Shown here in pieces: positions 1 through 12,994 of a stretch of 64,000 nucleotides of DNA. The DNA comes from Malus domestica. Its lineage: Eukaryota > Streptophyta > Magnoliopsida > Rosales > Rosaceae. The stretch covers positions 47,874,501 to 47,938,500 of the forward strand of contig NC_091675.1 of the NCBI RefSeq assembly GCF_042453785.1, written 5' to 3'. The notes under the pieces were generated by a model that saw only the letters and a program-made list of their open reading frames with translations, did no database searches and was not told where the DNA came from. Position numbers and translations under genes: made by a program. Every line of letters begins with the position of its first letter. Within the stretch, counting starts at the first letter, position 1.

Positions 1-1735
1 GCGTACAAATCTTTAAAACCCAACCCTCCCTCACCTTTAGGCTTGCACATCTTCTTCCAGCTCACCTAGTGAATGGGCCTCTTACCCACCTCTTTCCCCC
101 ACCAAAATCGGGCAACCATTTGATTCAATTCATCACAGAACGTCTTTCGAAGCAAGAAAGTCTGCATGGTATATAGGCCTGGGCCACTGTTTTAATTAAA
201 ATATCTTTACCAGCACTGCTCAACAAACTCCAACGCCACCCATTCAATTTCTTTCCAAAGCCGATCTTTAATATATGCAAATGTCTGTTTCTTTGACTTA
301 CCAGTGTATACCGGTAACCCAAGATAACGATCATGGTAAGTAACTCGAGTCATACCCATGCAATCGGCAAGCACCTGAGCATCCATTTCATTCACATTTG
401 CACTAAAAGCCACACAACTTTTGGGCAAATTAACAGCTTGCCTCGATGCCAATTCATAAGTGTGCAGTAAATTCTTCAATTCAGAACACTCCTGCAAAGT
501 ACTTCTTGCAAAAATAAAACTATCATCTACAAAAAGAAGATGATTTATACTTGGCGCATCATTACATACCTTGACCCTTTTTATCCGACCTTGGGCTTCC
601 TCTGCATCCAACAAGGCCGGTAAACCTTCTGCACATATCACAAACAAGAAAGGAGATAACAGATCCCCTTGTCGGATACCCCTCTTAGGTTAGACAAAAC
701 CCACGGGTTCCCCATTAAGCTTGAAAGAGTAAGAGACTGACGTGACACACCGCATGATCCAAGTAATCCATTCATCAACAAAACCCAATCTTTGCATAAT
801 TTGATCTAGGAAAGACCATTCAATGCGGTCATAAGCTTTACTGATGTCTAGTTTCAACGCCATCACACCATTCCAACCACTATTCTTATGCTTCATAAAA
901 TGTGCAATTCCGATGCCACCAAACAATTATCAGAAATTAATCTTCCAGTAAAAAACGCACTTTGTGATGATGAAATGATATCTGACAATACTAGTTTCAG
1001 TCTATTTGTAAGCACTTTGGAGCAGATTTTGTATATGACGTTACACAAACTGATTGGCCGGAGTTGATTCATGGAAGTTGGGTCTACTTTCTTGGGTATA
1101 AGAGTTACGTGCATATAGTTCACTTGCCGAAGCATGTACCCCGTGGAAAGAAGATGGCGAACTCCCTCACATACATCATTACCAACAACTGCCCAATGTT
1201 TCTGATAGAACCCAGGCGTCATTCCGTCCGGCCCAGGAGACTTAGTCGGGTGCATTTGGAACAAAGCATCCTTTATTTCTTCATCAGAAAATGGCAACAA
1301 AAGCCCATGATTCATTTCATTTGTAACTTTCGGTACAATCTTGCTTAAAATTGCCGAAGCGTCTACTACACCTGTTGAATCAAACAACTTCATGAAATAA
1401 TTAACAATTATTGACTCCATACCCTTCTTACTTTCGTTCCACTGCCCATCCTCAGCAAATAATCCTTGCAACCCATTCCTTCTCTGAGGTCGCGTTGCTT
1501 TTTGATGAAAGTATCTGGTATTTTGATCCCCAAGACGCAATCAGTTGTCTTTGGATCTCTGGCACCAAAACACCTCTTCCTGAGCAAGTAAATAATGCAG
1601 GCGAGTGTACAACTCATGCCTCTGAGCAATAGTAGTGTCTGTGAATGGTTTCCCAAACAAATTTTGCAATTTATCTTCAGTTACAACTATTTCCCCATGA
1701 ATGGACCGTTCAGAGCTCTTCACCCATTTTAACAA
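1..1735 (-). mobile_element. L1-type LINE, reverse transcriptase region, broken and cut by window edge
   Basis: On the minus strand this reads as the central part of a plant L1-clade non-LTR retrotransposon. In order from high to low coordinates come a pre-RT region, the finger motif KSPGPDGMTPGFYQ, the PISLCNVIYKI block, an AFFTGRLISDN block, DISKAYDRIEW and the catalytic FVDD box (usual form YADD) near position 545, then post-RT sequence running off the left edge. The reading frame changes at least twice (near 900 and near 670), and short frames replace what should be one ORF of over 1000 codons, so this copy is dead. The endonuclease domain is not visible upstream of 1735, where the DNA turns AT-rich, so the element looks 5'-truncated. 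Family assignment is confident; the exact 5' end is not. Confidence 0.9.
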
Positions 1736-1740
1736 ATATT

Positions 1741-2184
1741 ATTTATTAAATAATAAAGAATATTAAATTTATTTTTTTGGGTAGTTCTCATTGTACTGCT
1801 TTCAAGTATTGTAAATCGGCACTTTGATACCCTTAGTTTTCTTCGTCTCACTTTCATACTTAAAGTTACGATTTGCTCATAAAATCATACTTTTTGTTAA
1901 TCTAGTCGTTAAGTCCTCCATTAAGCAATGACGTGGCAAGACTTTGGGCCCACCAACAATTTAAAATTAGTCAAAAATCAAAACCCTTTTTTATTACTAA
2001 AGAAACATAAATATTGAAAAGTTAAAAAAAAAAAGGGAATTGTTATTCTTGAAGTTTTAGGTCTTAGGTGCCAAGGATCACACTTCAGAAGTGATGCCAC
2101 ACCTTGAGAGGCCCTAATTCTACCATATATTTTAAAAACAAGCCCTAAAGTGGGTAAGAGAGAGACAAACCTAGACTTAGGTTC
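1741..2184. other. AT-rich intergenic stretch, no gene seen
   Basis: No reading frame with recognisable similarity. It has poly-A and poly-T runs and a short inverted pair around 1910-1925 (gttaagtcctccattaag), the kind of text found in degraded non-coding transposons. I see no complete element ends. Confidence 0.4.
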
Positions 2185-2960
2185 GAATGGTTAAAGTTAT
2201 TGATGCACAAAATCAGTGAGGACTTTGTTACAATAGAAAGTGTCAAGTTTGTGACCTTCACTAGATTGATCCGGTCACTGGTGTGGATAAGTATGTAAAT
2301 GGATAGAGACAGGGAAACAAACACAAGATGTATGTGGTTCACCCAGATTGGCTACGTCCATAGAGTAGAGGAGTTCTCATTAATTGTGAAGGGTTTACAC
2401 AAGTACATAGGTTCAAACTCTCCTTTAGTGAATACTAGTGAATGATTTAGTACAAATGACATTAGGAAATATTATGAGAGAATGATCTCCCTTTATAGAA
2501 GAGAGTTTCTAGCTTTGTTCTGACATTGACATGTGTCGTGTTGTGATTAGCTTCTGATGTTGACACGTGTCGCGCTATGATTGGCTTCTAATGTCGACAC
2601 ATGTCACGCTATGATTGGCCTCCTGGTTGGAAGGAAACTCTTCTGGGTCCTTGACGGTATAACGTTGACCGATGCTCAGTAGTTTCAGGATTGGTCAAGT
2701 ATGGTACAAACAAAAGCCAAAGCTAGAGAGGTCTGTTTGGTACGTCTCTGTCGAAGTAGAGCATACATTTTGGTGGGACCCAGTTGAAATTAGGTATCAC
2801 CGTTCCGTAGACTCCAGCCGAAGCTGAGTCTATACCGTTCTCACATTTGTGGTAGTAATCAGATCCGAGAATTTGGTAAACTTATGTTCTCTACATTGCT
2901 ATTTCAGGAGCTAGTTAGAAACAAGGAATGACAAGAAAAATATTCTTCAATCAAAATTTG
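2185..2960. repeat. Unclassified repeat, LTR-like, with a 3 x 34-bp tandem array
   Basis: Non-coding block. Positions 2519-2620 hold three tandem 34-bp units (about 85 percent alike) that carry variants of gacacgtgtcgc, an ACGTG palindrome. A G-box-like array in otherwise gene-free repeat DNA fits the promoter part of an LTR, but I could not fix element ends or a target duplication. The family is unknown. Confidence 0.35.
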
Positions 2961-4890
2961 ATCGGATTTATAAACTTTAGAATCATACTCATTCATAGAT
3001 GTAATCATGATATGCTTAAGGCATCATAATTAGAAGGTCTGTATGAGCAAGCCAAAGAGCCATGGAATCCTCGTTCGGGAGGTATTTCCGTTTGTAAAGC
3101 TTCGGGCATAAGTCTTCGAGTAAAGATTGTGGCAGAGGCTTATTCAGCTCTTCCATGCCATTGTTGGCTTCAATAGTTTCAAGTTTCTTGATAGTCAAGT
3201 AAAGATTCAAGTCTTGTACCCACATAAAGTGGTTTCTGTCAAGAAATGTCCAAATCAGTGAAATCGACCTTGTTATGGTTCGACAATCCACTGAATGGAG
3301 GGAACAAGATTGTGATTGGTGCTATAGAAAATAAAATATCCATAAGCATCAAGTTTAGAACATTCGGGTTCCAAGACATGGTTTACATGAAAAAATTTGG
3401 GTTTTCATGGGTGTATTGTTTTATGAAAACTTCAAGTTTCAAAGACACTAAATTTGAAACTACAAGTTTGAGTTTATTTATGAACTTCAGGTTCATAAAA
3501 AAAGAGGTAGCTATAAGAACACATAATACAATATACAACTAAGTGTAGTGGATTTGGGTTGCTTCAGGAACTTAAGTGTGAGTGCTTCAGCACTACGAAA
3601 GGGAGTCAGCAATTCAAAGAAAAGAAATAAAGTATTGAATCGTTAATGTCCAAAATTGGACTTCATGCCATTAATTTTGGATGTCTTGTCAAATTAGTGG
3701 ACTGCTGATCACTTTAATTAATTCAATAGGTCGAGACCATTCGAGGTCGATCGTAGCTACAGGCTACATGGAAAAAGTAGGCCCAAATTGAGCTCGGGGA
3801 GGCCACATGGGCAGCCCATGTGTACTGTTCTAGCCGCAAGTTGCAACGGGATGGGTTGAGAGGTAACAGGCCCAAAGCAAAACAAACAACAAAAAAAATG
3901 AAGCCCAAATGGGATGAGCCTGGACAAGGCCCAAACAAAAAGAAATGGTCGTGTCTGGTCTGGTTGGGTACACCCAGCAGCAACTGGGTGTGATCTTCGT
4001 TGGACAAGACGGTGGCCTTGCCATATTTGGCGATGATTCAGACCAGACGAAGATTGGGGATGTCAAACCATTGCACAACGACGGAGAATGATCTCGGCAT
4101 CAGAGAGGTCCAAAAAAATCAAAGATTCGAGTTGAATCTCGAAGTAGCCCAACGAAATTACGACTGGAATTTCGTGGATTTGTCATCGGAGACGACTAAT
4201 TTCACCAATGAACGACGATTGCAGGTTGTTGGCGTTGATTAATTTGAACTTTGGGCTCTGCAGGTGGTGGCCCAAATCGATTCCGGAAGGACAAGGTCGT
4301 CGTTCTGGAGCCCCAATGCTTGGCTCCGTAGCTTATCTCAACTCTAAAAGCACAGCTTGGCTTGCGGGCAACTCGGCTTGGCTCAAATTTTCCCCTTTTA
4401 TTTTTTTTTTTAACAGATTTTAGGGTTTTCAAAACCACAAAAAAAAAGAAGCATGCTTCTATTTTATTTCGATTATTTGACTCATAAATTTCACATAGCG
4501 ATTTATAATTGCGTAATGCATGAACATATATATTGACAAATATATGAACATATACAATCTCTATCGGAAGGAAAATATAAATGTAGGGGGTTCATGCATC
4601 ATGGAGAATGTTTTCATATTTCACGGTCGTTTCCAATATCTTAATTTATTTTAAAAGAACCTGATTGACAGAAAACAATTGAGAATTTGAATTTGTAAAA
4701 GATCCTTCTCAGAAAGCCAGAATTGCATCTCCAATACGTTGTATCACGTTTAACATAGAAAAATTAAATTAGCTTGTTAATCAATTTAATAAAATAATAA
4801 ATTAATCATAAAAGAATGATTAAAACGTAATACTTCAATGATTGAAGAATAAACTCTCTTTAGAACAGCGTCAAAAGCGTGCTGATAACG
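2961..4890 (-). mobile_element. Internal remains of a Ty1/copia-type element (leader and start of gag)
   Basis: Lies directly behind the LTR at 4891-6703 in the same (minus) orientation. Around 3.0-3.3 kb it encodes a gag-like N-terminus with the copia-style HFMWVQDLNLYLT block and a KRKYLPNED block, as in Rosaceae copia gag proteins. The rest (3.3-4.9 kb) is non-coding leader with possible smaller insertions. Protease, integrase and RT are absent, so the copy is a truncated fossil with only its front end left. Confidence 0.55.
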
Positions 4891-6703
4891 TGTTATATGA
4901 AAGATATATTTGTGAAAACTAGTTCATTTGAGCAACATCTATGCATGTTATTAACAATTAAAAGGCTGAATCATGGTTGTACGCACTCAAAAACAAAACT
5001 TAACCCATGAAATTCAAAGCCTAGTATTTATGGTGAACCAAGACTTAACTCAAAATAATGTGAGTTGAGAAATCTTATACCTTTGTTGATTCCTCTTTGC
5101 ATAAGCAAAGGCTAATCACGCAAGAGAGAGGGCATTCATTCCTTACTTCTTATCTCCATGGATTTCTTGGAGGAGGATGGATGAATGGATTCTCCAAGTT
5201 CCCAAAATAGAGAACTTCTAAGTCTCTACACCAAGGAGAGCATTGATGAAAATATGCGTGGCCTAGGAGGAGATAGATGCTAGTAATCTCTCCCTAGGGT
5301 GGCCGACCTTCATTAGAGAAGAGAGAGCTTTTGTGTTCTCTTCTCTTCCCTTAGAAAACCCTAATTATGAAAATGTTATAAAGTCCTTTATATAGTCCCT
5401 TCAATTAAGTGACCAAAAGGAACCAAAACCCATTTCCTTCTCTATATGGCCGACCTCTTTGTGCCTTTGGGCTGTTTGGGCCCTTTGGAGTTTTTAGTCA
5501 CTAAGTTGTCATACAACTTTTGTTAATGGGCTTGACATTCAACTCCCATTGGGCCTTGAGGCCCAAAACAAACTCGAGGTCTATAACGAACTTATTCGTT
5601 TAATTAATTAGCATATTAATTAATCATAGCCATAAACAATCAAACCATTTAATTATCCTTACTCATCTCCGTGGTTTCTTCAATCTCTACCTTACTATGT
5701 ATACAATTCATTAGGTTTCTTTTAGGGAGGTAGTGGGCGATTAGAACTCTTCAAATCGATTGTGAATTAAAACTTACTTTCAATTCTCCCTTTAGTGATT
5801 ATACACCTTTAGAGCTTCCACAAACCATGAATGACACCTAGCAGTATGTCATGGCTACCCAAGCTAATCAGAAGAGGTGAAGAACCTATTCAGTTTAGGA
5901 TTACAATGCAATACAGTCTTTCTCTAATACCATACTCTTGACCACATTGTTTGGTTTGCTAGTTTATTCATGTCTATTATCAAATGTGATTCTCTTATAT
6001 GATTACTTTGAACATGATTTGGAACGACTTCCTAAATCTCATTCATACTCTGGTCAGAGATTCTTAATCATATCATAGATTATTCTCCCTCAAACGGTTT
6101 GAAGGTTAGAGATCTCTTGTTGCGCATTTACTTACCTCCATGGCTAAATGGCTTGACCCCAACTATGTCATGGACACCCTCTGATGGAGTGATTTTGATA
6201 TAGTCAAAGATCAAGGACCTAACCACAAGACAATTATGATGCCTCAGGTCAAATGACTACTTTGCATTATCCCAACCATGATTTCTCATGTGACATGAGT
6301 ATGAGAACTCCTTGTTGATTGTGTTCAGTGAACTCATTCTCCATTGAGCACTTACATGCTTGTCTTGATGTCAGTCATACCAATGACTCGAGACCAGTCA
6401 CTCTCCCTAAGAGAAAACATAACACGTACTGATCTTAACAGACTATCAATGCCCAATTGGCAATCCTATGATCAAGAACGTTTAGGATATGTATACGAAA
6501 GAGAATGGTCTCATGAATCTAACTTCTTTAGATCACATTCTCCCAATTACATATTCCTTGAACTTATCGTTTAAGTATATAACATTTATATGAGACAGCT
6601 TCAAACAATAATTTTTGCCCTTTATATTAAACTAGATTAGTTTAATATATGAAATGTCTGTAATGTATCATCATCTGATTGGCTTTAGGGCACATTTCTA
6701 ACA
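4891..6703 (-). repeat. Copia-type LTR (5' LTR of the truncated fossil)
   Basis: Read on the minus strand it starts TGTTAGAAATGTGCC at 6703 and ends ...TATAACA at 4891, giving TG...CA ends over 1813 bp. The following sequence (cgttatcagcacg) fits the primer-site position seen in some plant copia families. The start sequence is one I associate with an abundant Rosaceae copia LTR. No second LTR is present, so age cannot be read from LTR divergence. Confidence 0.65.
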
Positions 6704-7301
6704 TTGGAGGCCTAATTTACTAAATTGTACTTAGTATTAGAGAGGGAGAGGGACGTCGGCAAGAGAGAGGAGAAAGAGAGATGTGATTGTGAGGTGTGTG
6801 TTATATTATCCCCATTGTGCATTTATTTATAGTACTAGGGAATGTTAAATCTTTACCCTAATAGGATTACAACTCTAATAGGATAATATATAACTTATGA
6901 AATATTCTAAGATATCCCTATATACACTAAGATTTACACAATCACATTTCTAATCTAATAGAACTGCAACAATGCTTACTTTTTAAAAGCAATAATCTTC
7001 AAACAACATCTTTTAATAATAGCCTCATTAGGTTGCTTTTGAAATATGCTTTTACTAAAAGCAAAGTGACTCATTTAGTGAGTCTTTTAAATTCCATTAA
7101 TATTCTCATTAGGTTTTGGAAAATGACATTGCCTACCCCCAAAATAAAAAAATAAAAAAAATATCGTCACCATCATTCCACCGACCATCTACCAACATTG
7201 CCACTACCACCACTCCCTTGAGGATTTGGATTCCATCCGGATCCAAATTGTGGGAATCCTAAGGATCCTCACATCGTAACTGTTTATTGTATATCGTACG
7301 A
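6704..7301. other. Intergenic repeat debris, no gene
   Basis: A GA-rich patch (6740-6780) followed by AT-rich DNA. No supported reading frame, RNA gene or complete transposon ends. Confidence 0.4.
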
Positions 7302-7458
7302 AATTTAAAATTGGTTCCAAAAGTTACACCCTTGATAATTTATAAGATGTCTTTTAATTCACAATACATTAATTGAGGTTCTTGAATAACACAATGGATT
7401 GGAAGGAAACTAAATTGAAGGGAACGAGAAGGCTTGAGAGAAAATTTGAGTATGGGGT

Positions 7459-7812
7459 ATGCCATCGTCGGAGGCTGCCAAAAAGACACGACTTTCTGGC
7501 GCCTTATCGAATAACGTGATCATCGCACCAAAGAGATTTCCGGGACACGGTCAAGGATATGAGCTCCAAGTTTGGTCTAGAGCCAATGTCTTCTTATTTA
7601 TGTCCAAAACAAAAAAATTCGAGTTCGCCAAAAAGGCAGAACTTTCCGGCGCCTTGTCGAATAACATGATCATCGCAACAAAGAGATTTCCAAGACGCGG
7701 TCACGAATATGAGCTTCGAGCTTGGTCTAGAGCCAATGTCTTCTTATTTATGTCCAAAACAAAAAATTTTGAGGTCTTGCTGTGCAATGCGAAAACTTTG
7801 GTAAACAGTTAA
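7459..7812 (+). repeat. 150-bp tandem dimer readable as a 50-aa duplicated peptide
   Basis: Two direct copies of a 150-bp unit (7477-7626 and 7627-7776) keep one open frame through both, giving two 50-residue repeats (SGALSNN...RGHEYELRAWSRANVFLF). The same dimer recurs in unit 2 (13886 and 14036), where the frame is interrupted. No known family is recognised and there are no splice or expression signals, so coding is doubtful. The multiple-of-three period alone can keep the frame open. Confidence 0.4.
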
Positions 7813-8988
7813 AAAATAATAACATTGTAATTTCACCAACACTCGAATTTCTTCAAACAAAAAATATTTAAAAAAACATGTACCTAAGTATTAAATAATA
7901 AAAAAAAAAACCCCCCAAAATCATAATTCACCAACTCCAACCTGCTAGCTATGGCAACGGGATGTCTCATTCAGTAATTTTCCTAGATTTAATCTAATTT
8001 TAGACATGAGGCTGCCAAACTCGCCCCAGATTTCGTTAACCTCATTGACCATATGCACATTCAAGTCACAATAACATGCAGATCCAATCTAGCTAATAAC
8101 ATGCACAAATGAATACATGGGAAAGCTTGGTTGCAATAGCACCTGTATCAATTATATCCACAAAATAAAAGCTTTTGTAAAAAGAATTGAATCAAATACT
8201 TCTCCAACATGTTAGCTATTGACAAACTTCCAAGTTTAGCAACACATTGTCATTTATAAAACTGTTACATGAGCTTCAAATTTCATTCTCAAAAGGAAAC
8301 ACAATAGGATAATCACATAAAGAACTTCAAATCCTCATACCAGCACTGATAAAAGATATGAAAGGAGGTATCTAAAATATTATTTGCACAATAAAATTCA
8401 AACCTTAGCATACAAAGGTCAATATATTTTAACACAACTCATTTATTCAAACACAGTTCAAATATATCAAGGTAATAAAGCATTTAAACAAATCATCTCA
8501 AGAAGCAGAAAACACTAAGTAATACTCATTAAACGGAACCAATAATATATAAAGAAATCTAGAAAATGACATTTTGATTAAAGTAATCTGGAAAAGTATC
8601 CAGGTCTACGACAAGTGGATTTTCATTTTCTCAAAAGCAGCACAAATCCCTAATTCTTATGGGGCATGTAATTTTTATTTAATCTCATAATTGATATGAC
8701 GAATCTCCCTACTTCTTCTTTAATCTCAGATATTATAACCAATCTCCCCAATTCTTCTTAGAATTGCTAGCTAACCTGTAATTTAATCTAATTTTAGACA
8801 CAAGACTCACCCAGATTTTGTTAACCTCATTGATCATATGCATCCAGTCGTTCGAAACCAAGAAGCCGGTAACATACTTACTATTTTATTGCAATTTACA
8901 AACTAATCCTTAAACCATAAATATTCTTTAACATAAAATTATGTTATTGTTTTTAATATCTAAGATGATTGCTGGTTAGTAGTCTCAG

Positions 8989-9207
8989 TTGAATGTTTGC
9001 AAGCCGTGTTACACATGAACACCGAAATCCGACTTTTGCTATCCCCACAATGGATTGTGCCCCTAGGGTTCATGTGCACCTAACTAAAAGGAACTTAGCC
9101 TACCACTCCGAGAATGGCCGGCCCATCCGTTGGACGCCCTACTCTACATGAAGACTCATGGTGTTGCATTGAAGACCGACTGGCTTTATATGGGCCACCC
9201 AATCAAT
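8989..9207 (+). pseudogene. Papain-like (C1A) protease exon fragment, left arm, unit 1
   Basis: Exon-like segment between an acceptor (ctcag) and a consensus donor (AAT|GTAAGT). Its later part encodes LTK-x-LSL..., then DALLYMKTHGVALKTDWLYMG. This matches the stretch of papain-family proteases between the LSxQELVDC block and the conserved ExxYPYxG. The frame is not continuous, so it is a gene relic. See the unit 3 right arm for the best-preserved copy. Confidence 0.5.
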
Positions 9208-9303
9208 GTAAGTCAACCACCTTCAAATTCAAACATGTATTTTACATACATGTTAGTTAAATTATTAGGTGTTTAACTAGGTGTTTGAAGGTGGTTGGCT
9301 TAC

Positions 9304-9547
9304 GTTGATTGGGTGACCCATATAAGGCCAGTCGGTCTCCAATGCAACATCATGATTCTTCATGTAGAGTACGGCAATCATGTAGATTAGGGCATCCAAC
9401 AGATGGCCCAGCCTTTCTCGAAGTGGTAGGCTAAGTTCCTCTTTAGTTAGGCGCACATGAATCCAAGGGCACAGTCCACAATATGTTGTGGGGAGAACAA
9501 AAGTTGAATTCCGATGTTCATGTATACCACAACTTGCAAACATTCAA
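9304..9547 (-). pseudogene. Papain-like (C1A) protease exon fragment, right arm, unit 1
   Basis: Mirror copy of the exon at 8989-9207 with its own acceptor (cctcag) and donor (AAC|GTAAGC). It keeps VRLTKEELSLPLRERLGHLL and HDVALETDWPYMG in one frame, plus an 18-nt insertion (LIYMIAVLYM) that all right arms share and no left arm has. Peptidase C1A ancestry rests on the pattern (V)DC ... DAxxYM...GVALETDWPYMG. Confidence 0.55.
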
Positions 9548-10873
9548 CTGAGGCTACAACCCAGCAATCATCTGAGATATTAAAACAATAACTTAATTTA
9601 TGTTAAAGGATATTTATGGTTTAGGGATTAATTTCTAAATTGCAATAACAATAGTAACTATGTTATTGGCTTCTTGGTATCTAACGACTCGATGCACATG
9701 CTCAATGAGATTAACGAAATTTGGGCAGGTTTGACATCATTGTGTCTAAAATTTGATTAAATCCACGAAATTACAGGTTAACTAGCAATTCTGAGAGTAA
9801 AGATTTAGGGAGATTGGCTAGAAATTCTGAGATTAAAGAAAAAGTAGGGAGATTAGACATATCAATTATGAGATTAAATAAAAATTATATTTTCCATAAG
9901 AATTAGGGATTTGTGCTGCTTTTGAGAAAGTGAAAATCCATTTGTTGTTGACCTGGCTACTTTTCCAAATTCATTTAACCAAAATGTCATTTTCTAGATT
10001 ACTTTATATATATTGATTCAGTTTGATGAGTATTACTTAGTGTTTTCTGATTCTTGAGATGATTTGTTTAAATGCTTCATTACCTTGATATATATGAACT
10101 ATGATTGAACAAATGGGTTGTGTTAAAATATCTTGGAAACACTTCCCTTTGTATGCTAAGGATTGGATTTTATTGTTTAAATAATATTTCAGCTACCTCG
10201 TTTCATATCTTTTGTGGGTACTGGTATGAGGATTAGAAGTTTGATTGTCTGGATCGCTATGATTGATTGTCTGGAGAGGTAACACCGAGTGACACTATGA
10301 GTGAATGAATTTGCTGCAGGAGAAAGAAAAAAAGCATCGCAGGAGCTAATGAGCTAACTGGTTCGAATAAATTATTTTCAAAGAATGACCTAAAAATAAA
10401 CGGTTTGAATCATTCAACACCTAGAGAAAAGTTAGGGTAAAAGGGTATGAATTCGCGAAATATCCAAACAGATAACTTCACTAATATGTTTCTTCATAGT
10501 ATCTTGACGATAACTAAATGCCCTTCCCCCAACATTTGATCTTTTATTTACAAGTAAGGAACGCAAGAAGTAAAAGATGAATCTTGAACCAATCCAACTT
10601 GTAAATCAGATTTTCAACTTCCCCAGATGCCCAAATCACACCAAATTCTATCTGTATCATCAAAAGTTTTAGCCTTTCTATTCATCCCCAACCACCAAAC
10701 TAAAAAGTTAGGACCTTGCTGTAAAATGCAGATATTCCAATTCATTTCGGGTCTAATTTTTCAAAAACCATCCAAAAAAAAAAGACACAGAAACAAATAA
10801 ATATGAGTGGTTCTCAGAGCTCCGGATTCAACCCTTTTACAACTTGATATTAAATTTGGGTCTGGAGTCCTGG

Positions 10874-11648
10874 ATAAGGATGGGCAAATACCCATTGATT
10901 ATGGGTAACCGTGATTACCCGTCTATTTAAATTAAACGGTTACGGTTATAGGTAACCGTTTAGATAAATAAACGGTTATGGGTATAACCGTTTACCCGTA
11001 AAATTTAAATGGACGGTTATGGGTATTAACCACGATTATAAACATACAACCGTTTACTCATTTATTTTATATATGTAAAACTAACATAAACTATGTTTTC
11101 GATCCAATAATACTTAGCACCCAATAAATTAGCAAGGAGTTCATCGGTCATTCTCTCAATAACACTACAGGAATGATGATTCTCATCATCAAAGAATTGA
11201 CTAAATTAATTTAAATTCTTTGCGGGTAACCATGAAATTGACAAAAATACTTTGACAGAAATATCTTCTAAACAATTTTTGTAACCCAATAATACTTAGC
11301 AAATATTATATTTATCTTCATTGATAACAATTAAAAATATCGTCCGTAAATTATTATTTCAATTATTGGAATGGTATAAGGACTTAAAAAATTAAAATAT
11401 AGAAATGTATGATGAATGTAACTATAACGATGTTTAATTGTCAAAAAAAATTATGATAATTTTTTTTTAATTTACAAGCTGTTAAAAAATACGTAGATGA
11501 GTAAAAAAAGAGTAATGATAAAAAAAAAAAAACGGGTTAAAAATGATAAATGGGTAAATGGGTATTAACGGTTACGTTAAATGGATATACGGATATGATT
11601 AATCATTTATAAACGATTATGGATATAAGTATAACCGTTTAGGCAACA
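10874..11648. repeat. Unit 1-specific insertion, AACGGTTA-rich, hAT-like in style
   Basis: Replaces about 120 bp present in units 3 and 4. Both ends are rich in alternating gggtaaccg/cggttaccc words in opposite orientation, so the block is partly self-complementary. Its opening (ggatgggcaaataccc) resembles known plant hAT-type elements. I see no clean target duplication and no transposase. Confidence 0.4.
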
Positions 11649-12297
11649 TACAGAATCAACACAATTCAGGCATAAATCTGCATATAATCAGATTGTATAG
11701 ATAAGAAACTAAAAGAGGAGATCGATGTATAGATAGAAAGTAAAAGAGGAGATCGAAAGATCTGAAATTCCCCGAAAGAAATCAACACAATACAGGCATA
11801 AACATGCCTATTATCAGACTGTATATATAAGAAAGTAAAAAAGGAGATGGAAAGATTTGAAATTCCCCCAAAGAAATCAACTTTGGGAAGTTGGGATCTT
11901 TGTATCAATTTCAATGAAAAGTTTTAAACTTTATCAAAATAGAAGTCGAGATTTAGATAATTACCCACAGAAATTGAGCGAGCGGAGGTTCGATTCCAAG
12001 TTACCGAGGTTTCTCCTTGCCGTTTGGGTCGAGAGAAAGTGACGAGAAGAGAGAGAGAGGCTTTTTCTTGTTTTAGTTTTAAGCCTTTGGGTTTGGGGTT
12101 GTGATTTTTTATTGGAATGTGATATACATATTCTATTTTATTTTTCACACATTTTTTTAATTTTTGGCTATCGGATTAGATGAATTAAAGAAAATCAACG
12201 GAAAGAAATTATGTGAGAAGTAAAATAAGGTATGTGGATATCATATCTTTTTTATTTTCTAGGACTGGCTAACAAGAATGAACGGTGTATGATATGC

Positions 12298-12303
12298 CAC
12301 GTG
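12298..12303. promoter_or_regulatory. G-box (CACGTG) in the G3BP/cystatin intergenic region, unit 1
   Basis: The core in tgccacgtgttc is identical in three units (also 21105-21110 and 27554-27559). It lies between the GA-rich 5' leader of the minus-strand G3BP-type gene and the cystatin leader, so it could serve either gene. bZIP/bHLH factors bind this core; use here is inferred. Confidence 0.45.
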
Positions 12304-12865
12304 TTCCTTTGACATAGCCCGTTGGTTGAAGACTTGAAGTTGAACGAACTCCTGATTTGGCAGAGTAGTTTAATTAGGTTCGGTGCTGTAAACTGTAAAT
12401 TCTAAATCCCTTCCCATAAAAAAATAAAAGAAAATTTCAACTGCTCCTCCAATTCCGAAACCTAACTCCAAGTAAGTCTCCCTCAACTGATCACTTGACT
12501 TGTTTGTAATTATATTTGCACCACAAGCACAAACAAATTGATTAATTTCTGATAATTATATAAAATTGATGAGGAAGCGATTTGTGATAATTATATTTGC
12601 TCCAACTGTTGTGATAAATAATATTATATAATATTTGCACTCCAATTGTTCTTGGACTGTAAATAGATGGATGGATAGATTCTTTTGGTTTTGGTTTTGG
12701 TTTTAATTTTGGTTCTGGTTTTGGTTTGCTTTGGTTTCACAAAAGCAATCAACTTTTACGGGCTTGTGTCAAATATCATGTAATTTGATTCTCGGTCGCA
12801 GACCAACCGATTTAACCCAAGACGCAAATGCAGTTGCAGATGTGCAGTGTGTAGGGGTGGAGAGC

Positions 12866-12994
12866 ATGGCGGCAATGGCTTTCCGCTTTCCCTCTGTGGC
12901 TCGAAAGCTTGGGAGTTGGAGTAACAGTATTACGTTTCACCTTCATAGGATTACAAGAGAGAGAGAGAGGCACTACCAAGCACAGCTCCAACAG
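12866..12994 (+). pseudogene. Truncated phytocystatin, presequence exon only (unit 1)
   Basis: Starts MAAMAFRFPSVARKLGSW, nearly identical to the first coding exon of the intact copy at 28124, then breaks off at 12994 just before the part that leads into the cystatin domain. The 5' leader with its intron donor (12471; AAG instead of AGG before GTAAGT) is retained. No cystatin signature remains, so this is a gene stump. Confidence 0.75.

Larger units (their letters stand above)
8327..10243. repeat. Large inverted repeat of unit 1 (arms about 0.9 kb, spacer about 60 bp)
   Basis: Left arm 8327-9220 and right arm 9295-10243 are reverse complements over nearly their full length. Examples are the paired splice-site-flanked exons at 8989 and 9547 and the paired ends near tatgaggat. 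Upstream DNA (7955-8326) matches the outer part of the left arm of unit 2, so this palindrome has lost the outer part of its right arm. A transcript across it would fold into a long hairpin. Confidence 0.85.
7302..12994. repeat. Segmental duplication unit 1
   Basis: Same order of landmarks as unit 2: 150-bp tandem dimer, inverted repeat with protease-like exons, remnant of a G3BP-like NTF2 exon (10250-10325), G3BP-type 5' end (11960-12070), G-box (12298) and cystatin presequence exon (12866). Homology to units 2 and 3 stops abruptly at 12994 inside that exon. Relative to unit 2 most of the G3BP part is deleted, and a block at about 10874-11648 is unique to this unit. Confidence 0.85.

Noticed and set aside
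12731-12865. Upstream in-frame extension of the cystatin frame (MVSQKQSTF...)
   Set aside because: Lies in the probable leader intron in all three copies; the downstream ATG gives a sensible presequence.
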